Assembly: GCA_964555825.1 (NCBI GenBank)
Contig: CAZKTY010000014.1
Span: forward strand, 1 to 18,045
Length of the DNA stretch: 18,045 nt
DNA from: CAIRYW01 sp964555825
GTDB lineage: Bacteria > Patescibacteriota > Minisyncoccia > Phycocordibacterales > CAIRYW01
Reading direction: 5' to 3'
Below the pieces are notes generated by a model. That model made no database searches. It worked only from the letters and a program-made list of their open reading frames with translations, and was not told the origin of the DNA. Each line of letters starts with the position of its first letter. The stretch's first letter is position 1. The translations under genes and the position numbers were made by a program. Of this stretch, positions 13,182 through 18,045 are shown piece after piece.

Positions 13182-13757
13182 CTATTTTCTTTCTTGTACT
13201 ATCTGGATACCCGTCCTTGATTGGAGCATTGCTTGCATTTCCTCTGCCAGATCCTTATCTATAGGATCAAAAGTTGCTTCCTCTTCCTCCCCAGGATCTT
13301 CATGTCCTGCTGTACTGATAACAAGTCGGCTCACACCGAATAATCTATACATAATATCTCTATCGATACGAATATTTGAAGCTTGATGGTATGGAATGGA
13401 TATTTCTTCAATATTTAAAATTCCTCTTTTCACTCTGATCTCAAATTCTTTAAAAGTGAAAGTGAAATCCATATAATTCAACCAACTGACAAAGACCCCT
13501 ATTACAAAAGCAACAAAGGATAGTACAAATATTATTGAAAGACCCATAAATACAAATGGGGATATATCAATAGCATTCCCTCCATTCGATTGTTGATATT
13601 TATTTACTAAAGTATTGCCGTAACTTATGAAAAAACTACTAGCAGCAGATAAAAATATTGCAATGATAAATATCATTACAGCTACGAAGGTATTCTTGTA
13701 ACTTGAGACAAAAAAACTTCTTATACCCAGATGATGTTCCTGATTCTGTATGATCAT
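13182..13757 (-). CDS. bPH2 (YdbS/YdbT-like) PH-domain membrane protein
   Basis: The product has 191 residues. Two membrane helices (about 22-47 and about 67-92) are followed by a bacterial PH domain, with FTFTFKEFEIRVKRGILNIEEISIPYHQASNIRIDRDIMYRLFGVSRLVISTAG (given here only as its limits, residues 98 to 151), the typical pattern of the PF03703 family. The C-terminus is acidic (GEEEEATFDPID). Roles proposed for relatives include membrane stress and antimicrobial resistance; none can be assigned here. The start is fixed by TGTTATAAT ending 6 nt before the ATG. Confidence 0.87.
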   Translation of the reverse strand: MIIQNQEHHLGIRSFFVSSYKNTFVAVMIFIIAIFLSAASSFFISYGNTLVNKYQQSNGGNAIDISPFVFMGLSIIFVLSFVAFVIGVFVSWLNYMDFTFTFKEFEIRVKRGILNIEEISIPYHQASNIRIDRDIMYRLFGVSRLVISTAGHEDPGEEEEATFDPIDKDLAEEMQAMLQSRTGIQIVQERK

Positions 13758-13763
13758 AGCTGA

Positions 13764-13772
13764 ATTATAACA
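13764..13772 (-). promoter_or_regulatory. Extended -10 promoter of the bPH2 gene
   Basis: TGTTATAAT on the minus strand, 6 nt before the ATG; the same nonamer as at pilM. Confidence 0.8.
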
Positions 13773-13800
13773 GAATCTTATGACCTATAGATATGTTTTG

Positions 13801-13872
13801 TGCTCCCAGTAGGAATCGAACCTACATCGCATCCTCCGCAAGGATACGTCCTATCCATTGAACGATGGGAGC
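13801..13872 (-). tRNA. tRNA-Arg(GCG)
   Basis: A complete 72-nt cloverleaf: acceptor GCTCCCA/TGGGAGC, D stem GTTC/GGAC, anticodon stem TATCC/GGATG, T stem GTAGG/CCTAC and discriminator A. The loop TTGCGGA gives anticodon GCG, reading CGC and CGU. Most bacteria use an ACG anticodon edited to ICG for this box, so GCG is unusual. CCA is not encoded. Confidence 0.95.
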
Positions 13873-13911
13873 CATGATTAGAAGATTACTAGAAAAGTAC
13901 CCAATTGAAAA

Positions 13912-13941
13912 GAAAAAATCCGCTTCAAAGCGGATTTTTTC
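13912..13941 (-). terminator. Terminator of rpsT (symmetrical)
   Basis: A perfect 12-bp inverted repeat (13912-13923 with 13930-13941) carrying A and T runs on its flanks, so it could work on both strands. It separates rpsT from the tRNA-Arg gene downstream. Confidence 0.92.
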
Positions 13942-13946
13942 TTTTA

Positions 13947-14216
13947 TTATTTAGCCTGAGCTTTTTTGATCAATTTAGAGATCCTAGATTTCTTTCTCGA
14001 AGCGGTATTCTTAGAAAGAGTATGTCCTTTTGAAGCTTTATCCAAAGCTTTCTGGATCTTAGAGTAAACGTTCTTTAGTTCCTCCTTTTTTCCTTCCTTG
14101 ATAAGACCTTTGAGTTCCTTTACAGCACTCTCTACGGCCTTTTTTCTGCGAATATTGAAAAACCTCTTCTTTTCAGAGTTTCTTAGGGCTTTTTTGGCTG
14201 ATGATGTAATTGGCAT
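13947..14216 (-). CDS. rpsT: 30S ribosomal protein S20
   Basis: S20 is a primary 16S rRNA-binding protein of the small subunit. The 89 residues are very basic and all helical: MPITSSAKKALRNSEKKR at the start, NIRRKKAVESAVKELKGLI, and the typical helix KIQKALDKASKGHTLSKNTASRKKSRISKLI at the end, where the conserved KG.(I/L)..N.A.RKKSR pattern is clear. The frame is open further up to 14342, but S20 proteins start at this Met, and the promoter (TTGCCA, 17 nt, TAGGAT) lies between 14228 and 14256, inside the extension. The predicted leader is about 4 nt. The promoter overlaps that of ruvA on the other strand. Confidence 0.96.
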   Translation of the reverse strand: MPITSSAKKALRNSEKKRFFNIRRKKAVESAVKELKGLIKEGKKEELKNVYSKIQKALDKASKGHTLSKNTASRKKSRISKLIKKAQAK

Positions 14217-14227
14217 ATGTGGCAAAC

Positions 14228-14256
14228 ATCCTAGCAAATAAAGCAAACTTTGGCAA
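14228..14256 (-). promoter_or_regulatory. rpsT promoter
   Basis: TTGCCA (14251-14256), 17 nt, TAGGAT (14228-14233) on the minus strand. The -10 ends 11 nt before the ATG. Confidence 0.75.
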
Positions 14257-14277
14257 TAATCTTTTATTATATATACT
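14250..14277 (+). promoter_or_regulatory. ruvA promoter
   Basis: TTGGCA (14250-14255), 16 nt, TATACT (14272-14277), 9 nt before the ATG. Its -35 box covers the same bases as the rpsT -35 on the other strand. Confidence 0.72.
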
Positions 14278-14286
14278 AATAAGACA

Positions 14287-14847
14287 ATGATCTCGTATAT
14301 AAAAGGAACCATACTGAGTAAAGAAGAAAAATCTCTCGTCATATTAGTATCAGGAATTGGCTACAAGATATCCTCCCCTGCCGAAGTCGTTGGAAGAGTA
14401 AAAATTGATTCAGAAATAGAACTTTGGATCCATCATCATATTCGCGAAGATTCTTCTGACCTGTATGGATTTGAAAAAAAAGATGAAAGGGATTTTTTTG
14501 AGACACTACTTGGAATTTCTGGTATAGGTCCCAAAAGTGCTATTAACATCCTGAATGTAGCAACGATCAATGATCTCAAAAAAGCTGTTTCAACCGCAGA
14601 TACTTCCCATTTGATAAAAGTATCCGGTATTGGAAAAAAGATGGCAGAAAAGATCGTCCTAGAACTTAAAGGTAAATTTAGCAACGATGATACAGTTTCT
14701 CTAAAGAGCGAAGTTGAAGCAATAGAAGCACTCAAAGCTCTCGGCTACAGCCAGAGAGAATCAAGAGAAGCTCTCAAAGCGATCCCTGAATCACTTCACA
14801 CTCCAGAAGATAGAATAAAAGCAGCATTAAAACTTTTAGGAAAATAA
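14287..14847 (+). CDS. ruvA: Holliday junction branch migration protein RuvA
   Basis: RuvA binds four-way DNA junctions as a tetramer and loads RuvB for branch migration. All three domains are present in 186 residues: the OB fold (1-62, MISYIKGTI and GIGYKI), two helix-hairpin-helix motifs (GISGIGPKSAINIL near 76-89 and VSGIGKKMAEKIVLELKGKF near 111-130), and the small RuvB-contacting domain (about 142-186, AIEALKALGYSQRESREAL). Its stop codon is directly followed by the mutM ATG, so the two repair genes are co-transcribed. Start at 14287 by family alignment and by the promoter 9 nt upstream. RuvB and RuvC are not in this window. Confidence 0.97.
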   Translation: MISYIKGTILSKEEKSLVILVSGIGYKISSPAEVVGRVKIDSEIELWIHHHIREDSSDLYGFEKKDERDFFETLLGISGIGPKSAINILNVATINDLKKAVSTADTSHLIKVSGIGKKMAEKIVLELKGKFSNDDTVSLKSEVEAIEALKALGYSQRESREALKAIPESLHTPEDRIKAALKLLGK

Positions 14848-15759
14848 ATGCCCGAACTACCAGAAGTAGAAACAACAGCTTCTATACTCAATAAACTTGT
14901 TTCAAACAAGAAGATATTGGATGTGTGGACTGATTACAAAAGTGATTACCATGCAGGAAAAGAAAATATAAAAGATCCGAATTTCTTTAAGAAATTCCAG
15001 AAAGACATTCTAAACAAGAAAATATTGAGAGTATGGAGACGCGCTAAGAATGTCTTGATAGATATTGAAGGTGAAAAGACAATACTGATCCATATGAAAA
15101 TGACAGGACATCTTTTATACAGCCGTTATATATTTGATAAGAAAAAAAATACATGGACACCTGAAGATAAAAAGAGTTTATTTGCTGATCCTTTCAATAG
15201 ATTCATCCATTTAGTATTTACACTTTCTGATGGAAAGCATATAGCCTTTTCGGATATGAGAAAATTTGCAACAGTCACAATAATTCCAAACAAGGAATCC
15301 CTGAAAAAAAAATTTGAGAAGGTAGGACCAGAACCTTTGGAAAAAGAATTCGATTGGAAAGAATTAAGGTCAAGACTTTCCCGAAAACCAAATGGAAAAA
15401 TAAAGACAGTTTTGATGGATCATTCTGTGATCGCAGGTATTGGAAATATATACAGCGATGAGATCTTGTGGGCATCAAAGATCCATCCAGAAAGAAAAGT
15501 CTCCCTTCTATCCGACAGTGATATAAAAGAGATCCTAAAATGGATCAAAAAACTCTTGTCTAAGGGAATAGATTTTGGAGGAGATTCAATGAGTGATTAT
15601 AGAAATCCGCTAGGAGAAAAAGGAGATTTTCAAAATCATCACAATGTCTACAGAAGAACAGGAAAACCTTGTCTTCGCAGAGGATGTAATGGAAAGATCA
15701 TCAGAAAGATCATCGGTCAGCGCTCAGCCCATTTTTGTGACACATGTCAAAAACTCTAG
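14848..15759 (+). CDS. mutM: Formamidopyrimidine-DNA glycosylase (Fpg/MutM)
   Basis: MutM removes oxidised purines such as 8-oxoguanine and cuts the strand at the site. The N-terminal PELPEVET carries the catalytic Pro (P2) and E3; the conserved Lys lies in RRAKNVL (K67); the H2TH motif is VIAGIGNIYSDEILWAS (194-210); the C-terminal zinc finger has C275, C280, C297 and C300. The first Cys pair is spaced C-x4-C (PCLRRGC), not the usual C-x2-C, and 303 residues is about 30 more than usual, mainly from a charged insert near 96-118. ATG follows the ruvA stop with no gap; AGGA about 8 nt upstream is one of the few clear ribosome-binding sites here. The end overlaps the convergent methyltransferase gene by 4 nt. 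Confidence 0.96.
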   Translation: MPELPEVETTASILNKLVSNKKILDVWTDYKSDYHAGKENIKDPNFFKKFQKDILNKKILRVWRRAKNVLIDIEGEKTILIHMKMTGHLLYSRYIFDKKKNTWTPEDKKSLFADPFNRFIHLVFTLSDGKHIAFSDMRKFATVTIIPNKESLKKKFEKVGPEPLEKEFDWKELRSRLSRKPNGKIKTVLMDHSVIAGIGNIYSDEILWASKIHPERKVSLLSDSDIKEILKWIKKLLSKGIDFGGDSMSDYRNPLGEKGDFQNHHNVYRRTGKPCLRRGCNGKIIRKIIGQRSAHFCDTCQKL

Positions 15760-16226
15760 ACGTTCAATATTCTGAACAAAGCAACTCCCGCAGAGACAGA
15801 AACATTCAGAGACTCCTTGTTTCCTAACATTGGAATTTCTGCGACTATCTCACAAGATCTTAAAAGTTGTTTTGATATTCCTTTAACCTCATTTCCTAAA
15901 ATAAAAGCTACTGGAAATTTTGGCTTTACTTTTTTGTAATCTAAAGAGTCCTTTGATTGTTCGATCGCTATGATATGAACTCCTTCCTTTTTAAGTTTCT
16001 TAATGACCTTAGAAACATTCTTTTCATATTCCCAAGGAATATTTTTTTCTGCCCCTAAAGCAGTCTTCGCTATTTCCTTCTGAAGCTTTCCAAACTTATC
16101 AATAGGTCGTGGAGAATATCCTGTTATAAATATCTTTGATACTCCCACAGCATCTGCTGTACGAAAGATAGATCCGATATTATGGGCACTCCTGATATTG
16201 TGTAGTATAAGTTGGACTTTTTTCAT
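15756..16226 (-). CDS. SpoU/TrmH family RNA 2'-O-methyltransferase
   Basis: These SPOUT enzymes methylate ribose in tRNA or rRNA with S-adenosylmethionine. The three family motifs are present: NIRSAHNIGSIFRTADA (motif 1), FILGNEVKGIS (motif 2) and IPMLGNKESLNVSVSAGVALF (motif 3), which forms the knotted cofactor site. It is short and lacks the extra RNA-binding domains of RlmB, so the target cannot be named; TrmL-like or TrmH-like tRNA modification is possible. I prefer the ATG at 16224-16226 (156 residues): a -10 TATGCT ends 7 nt upstream, and the alternative ATG at 16238 lies inside that box. It is divergent from the DoxX-like gene with overlapping promoters. Confidence 0.92.
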   Translation of the reverse strand: MKKVQLILHNIRSAHNIGSIFRTADAVGVSKIFITGYSPRPIDKFGKLQKEIAKTALGAEKNIPWEYEKNVSKVIKKLKKEGVHIIAIEQSKDSLDYKKVKPKFPVAFILGNEVKGISKQLLRSCEIVAEIPMLGNKESLNVSVSAGVALFRILNV

Positions 16227-16233
16227 ATTGAAT

Positions 16234-16261
16234 AGCATAATCTAGAAATGTTACCTGTCTT
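16234..16261 (-). promoter_or_regulatory. Promoter of the methyltransferase gene
   Basis: AAGACA (16256-16261), 16 nt, TATGCT (16234-16239) on the minus strand; 7 nt to the chosen ATG. Confidence 0.55.
16236..16241 (+). promoter_or_regulatory. -10 box of the DoxX-like gene
   Basis: CATAAT ends 6 nt before the ATG at 16248. It shares four bases with the opposite-strand -10 box TATGCT. A weak TTGGAC lies at 16212-16217. Confidence 0.5.
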
Positions 16262-16652
16262 CCCTCACTTACTTTCACTATCTTCTTTTGCTCCTTTTTT
16301 ACTACGTATAGCTGCAGGAAGTTATATTCTTATACTCGCACATGAAAACCTTGAAAACAAATGGAGTGAGAGGATCCGTCTTTTTAAAGTTGCTTCACTT
16401 AAACCAGAATGGTTCTTTGCCTTACTTATTGCCTCTATTAAATTAACTGGCGGGATACTCCTACTAGCAGGAGCCTCGATCCAAATAACTTCGATCTCTC
16501 TAGCTATCCTAATGTTAGTAACAATATTTATAAAATTCAAAAGACCAGAACTGATCTCAAGAGATATTAATATCTATATTCTTTTGTTTGTAATTCTAAT
16601 TTCTCTATTTTTTACAGGAGCGGGAATTTTAGCAGCTGATCATACTTTTTAG
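16248..16652 (+). CDS. DoxX-like membrane protein
   Basis: The product has 134 residues and four hydrophobic segments (about 12-31, about 56-74, about 77-95 and about 108-127), the DoxX/SURF4-like layout, with FAPFLLRIAAGSYILILAHEN at the first helix and IKLTGGILLLAG at the second or third, both typical of DoxX members. Relatives are linked loosely to redox balance and membrane quinone functions; none is proven for this one. Start by the -10 box 6 nt upstream. A hairpin terminator follows and overlaps the promoter of tRNA-Lys. Confidence 0.75.
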   Translation: MLPVFPHLLSLSSFAPFLLRIAAGSYILILAHENLENKWSERIRLFKVASLKPEWFFALLIASIKLTGGILLLAGASIQITSISLAILMLVTIFIKFKRPELISRDINIYILLFVILISLFFTGAGILAADHTF

Positions 16653-16665
16653 ATCTTTCCCTAGA

Positions 16666-16690
16666 TTGATTTCACAAATCAAGTTTTTCT
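16666..16690 (+). terminator. Terminator of the DoxX-like gene
   Basis: TTGATTT-CAC-AAATCAA followed by GTTTTTCT. The hairpin contains the TTCACA used as a probable -35 for tRNA-Lys. Confidence 0.78.
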
Positions 16691-16698
16691 GATATATT
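16671..16698 (+). promoter_or_regulatory. tRNA-Lys promoter
   Basis: TTCACA (16671-16676), 16 nt, and the extended -10 TGATATATT (16690-16698). Confidence 0.65.
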
Positions 16699-16707
16699 TT
16701 CATCTAC

Positions 16708-16780
16708 GCACCCATAGCTCAGCTGGTAGAGCAGATCCCTCTTAAGGATAAGGTCGCAGGTTCGATCCCTGCTGGGTGCA
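16708..16780 (+). tRNA. tRNA-Lys(CUU)
   Basis: A 73-nt cloverleaf: acceptor GCACCCA/TGGGTGC, D stem GCTC/GAGC, T stem GCAGG/CCTGC and discriminator A. The loop CTCTTAA gives CUU, reading AAG. The first anticodon-stem pair is a G-A mismatch. CCA is not encoded. Confidence 0.96.
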
Positions 16781-16825
16781 CAAAGATATAAAGTAGACAA
16801 TCCTCAAAATTTATCCCCGTTGAAT

Positions 16826-16854
16826 TTGCATAATAAAATTTAAGGAGCTATTAT
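16826..16854 (+). promoter_or_regulatory. Promoter of the 69-residue gene
   Basis: TTGCAT (16826-16831), 17 nt, TATTAT (16849-16854), 10 nt before the ATG. The predicted leader is about 3-4 nt. Confidence 0.65.
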
Positions 16855-16864
16855 TCGACTTTAG

Positions 16865-17074
16865 ATGCCTACTCAAATATTTACCAAAGGTAAGGTCTTT
16901 TTTTCTACATTCAAAGATCCTTCAGAACTCCAACTTTGGCCTTTCGACTCTTTCCCTTCAAGGGAGACAGAAGGAGAATCTGTATTCGTAACTATCGCAG
17001 ATTGCGAGAGATTGGGGATAGATCCTCAAAAACCATACAGATCCATGCTTCAAGCAATGGGAGAATGTAAATAA
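16865..17074 (+). CDS. Hypothetical protein, 69 residues
   Basis: I do not recognise this family. It is a short soluble protein, with strand-like KGKVFFSTFKDP and SVFVTIADCERLGIDP, a Trp-Pro pair (QLWPFDSFPSRE) and two Cys. It has its own consensus-like promoter and a good terminator, so it is a complete single-gene unit and very likely real despite its size. Nothing in the neighbours (tRNA-Lys before, DNA polymerase genes after, on the other strand) suggests a role. Confidence 0.72.
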   Translation: MPTQIFTKGKVFFSTFKDPSELQLWPFDSFPSRETEGESVFVTIADCERLGIDPQKPYRSMLQAMGECK

Positions 17075-17076
17075 AC

Positions 17077-17100
17077 AGGAGTTAAAAACTCCTATTTTTT
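17077..17100 (+). terminator. Terminator between the 69-residue gene and holA
   Basis: AGGAGTT-AAA-AACTCCT followed by ATTTTTT. It serves the plus-strand gene; no separate terminator was seen for the convergent gene. Confidence 0.9.
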
Positions 17101-17101
17101 A

Positions 17102-17815
17102 TCATAAGCTTAAGGCAAATTCTTCTAGTGCCATCTCAAAATTTATCTTTCCAAGATGAGCCATATGATAAATTTCCACTAATTTTTTTAGAGCTTTCTT
17201 AATTTCCTCATCAGAGAAATTATTTCCGAATTGTTTGGCTTTTGTGAAGGAGAACGGTTTGAGTCCGACCTCACCAGCACTCTTCCCAACTTTTGAGACC
17301 ACGATGGTCTTTGCTTGCCAAAAAAGAACTCCTTGGATCTCCTCAGCACTTACATTTTTTTCAAAAGCTTCAATGATCAGATTCCAGAGCCTGAATTTAT
17401 CTCTCTTTCCAAAAGCCTCGGTCAAAGAAAAAATATTGAAAGCCTCTTTTTGTTTTTTATCCGATCTTGAGACCAGATGTTTTTCTGATGCTTCAGATAT
17501 ATTTTTTTCTTCTGTGGAATTCAGATCCTTTTCAACCCATACAAAGATATTCTCAGACTCTTTTAAAGATCTTATTTTTTTTAAGACTTCTTTTTTTAGA
17601 TCACTCCTTTCCAAAGGAAATTTTAAGAACGCTACAATTTTTTTAGAGAAAAGACCTTGAGAACCAATCAGTTCGTCCAGAATAGAAAGAGAAATATCCT
17701 CCTGATCTAAAGACAAAAAAGAAGCTTCTGGTCTTTTTTCTTTTAGACTGTTAAAAAGAGAAGAAGCTTTCTCAAAACTTTTTTTATCATCATTACCTGA
17801 AAAAAAATATATCAT
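17102..17815 (-). CDS. holA: DNA polymerase III delta subunit-like protein
   Basis: The delta subunit opens the sliding clamp inside the clamp loader. The 237 residues fit a short HolA. The N-terminus MIYFFSGNDDKKSFEKASSL matches the usual opening of CPR delta proteins. GLFSKKIVAFLKF (about 70-82) fits the clamp-contacting region. NIFSLTEAFGKRDKFRLWNLI (about 142-162), EEIQGVLFWQAKTIV (about 173-187) and the C-terminal KKLVEIYHMAHLGKINFEMALEEFAL fit the collar domain. Conservation is weak in this family, so the call rests on order and pattern. I chose the ATG at 17813-17815; the frame stays open 16 codons further, but that part overlaps the polA end. It is 7 nt after polA on the same strand. 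Confidence 0.8.
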   Translation of the reverse strand: MIYFFSGNDDKKSFEKASSLFNSLKEKRPEASFLSLDQEDISLSILDELIGSQGLFSKKIVAFLKFPLERSDLKKEVLKKIRSLKESENIFVWVEKDLNSTEEKNISEASEKHLVSRSDKKQKEAFNIFSLTEAFGKRDKFRLWNLIIEAFEKNVSAEEIQGVLFWQAKTIVVSKVGKSAGEVGLKPFSFTKAKQFGNNFSDEEIKKALKKLVEIYHMAHLGKINFEMALEEFALSL

Positions 17816-17822
17816 TTGTTTT

Positions 17823-18045
17823 TTATGCTTCTGAGAGGTCCTTTCCTTCTTCTGAAGAAACAAGGATCGGAACTTCTTTAGTATCTTTTAGACTCATAAC
17901 ATTTTCCATAACTCTTTTTATTTCTAAAATTAATTTAGAAGCTTCTTTTTTATCTACTTCATATACAAGTTCATCGTGGATCTGAAGTATTAGTTCTGCT
18001 TTTTCCAACATTTTTTTCTCTCCAAGGAATTCATATACCTTAACC
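17823..18045 (-). CDS. polA: DNA polymerase I, C-terminal end (partial)
   Basis: Reading from the window edge, the frame gives VKVYEFLGEKKMLEKAELILQIHDELVYEV and continues to the stop TAA at 17823-17825 (here described by its limits: 73 codons remain). The motif LQIHDELVYEV is motif C of family A polymerases, with the catalytic Asp-Glu pair. The 5' part lies outside the window. PolA fills gaps in repair and removes primers; it is followed after 7 nt by the delta-like gene, so both are probably one transcript. Confidence 0.93.
   Translation of the reverse strand, partial: VKVYEFLGEKKMLEKAELILQIHDELVYEVDKKEASKLILEIKRVMENVMSLKDTKEVPILVSSEEGKDLSEA

Noticed and set aside
14217..14342. N-terminal extension of S20
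   Set aside because: It covers the rpsT and ruvA promoters and the start of ruvA; S20 normally begins at MPITSSAKK.
17235..17660. Plus-strand ORF of 141 codons opposite the delta-subunit gene
   Set aside because: It is the mirror of the Lys/Glu-rich coding strand (Ser/Phe-rich product) and has no promoter or family similarity.

Overview
This is an AT-rich window (roughly one third GC by eye). It most likely comes from a Patescibacteria (CPR) genome, probably the Parcubacteria side. The basis is gene content, small gene sizes, tRNAs without an encoded CCA end, and small membrane proteins of a type common in that group. The standard bacterial code is used: TGA ends several genes, so this is not a UGA-recoded lineage. 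The start is a scaffold edge with a 10-N gap at 554-563.

Layout. (1) 1-2792, minus: a large PHP-domain plus SMC/ABC-type ATPase gene of the TrlF family, cut by one in-frame TAA and by the assembly gap, and running off the left edge. (2) 3058-4860, plus: a histidine cassette. It holds a TrpR/YerC-like regulator, hisG, and a frameshifted but otherwise complete hisI, ended by a strong terminator and bracketed by two copies of a 41-bp repeat (40/41 identical). (3) 4996-8240: six small unrecognised or membrane proteins with their own promoters and terminators, on both strands. (4) 8352-11005, minus: tRNA-Arg(UCU), then a pilM-pilN-pilO locus with a fourth small membrane protein. (5) 11099-12141: a tRNA-binding OB protein and ruvX (minus), then a damaged partial tRNA-Ser copy with a strongly folded 91-nt insert, followed by an intact tRNA-Ser(UGA). 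(6) 12329-18045: housekeeping. This part has an RRM protein, two membrane proteins (one a bPH2 domain), tRNA-Arg(GCG), rpsT, ruvA-mutM, a SpoU/TrmH methyltransferase, a DoxX-like protein, tRNA-Lys(CUU), a small unknown, a DNA polymerase III delta-like gene and the 3' end of polA.

How the genes work together. RuvA, RuvX, MutM, HolA and PolA are DNA replication and repair functions. PilM/N/O form the inner-membrane alignment complex of a type IV pilus. YerC-like regulator, HisG and HisI look like a small regulated piece of histidine biosynthesis, though no other his genes are present here.

The most consistent unlisted signal is promoter architecture. At least nine genes have a -10 box (often the extended form TGnTATAAT) ending only 6-9 nt before the start codon, so the predicted transcript begins at or within a few bases of the ATG. 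This points to widespread leaderless mRNAs, and it let me correct several start codons. Two divergent gene pairs have promoters that physically overlap. The other points worth following are the repeat-flanked his cassette with a dyad over its -10 box, the tRNA-Ser relic with its three-hairpin insert, and the Arg tRNA with a GCG anticodon.
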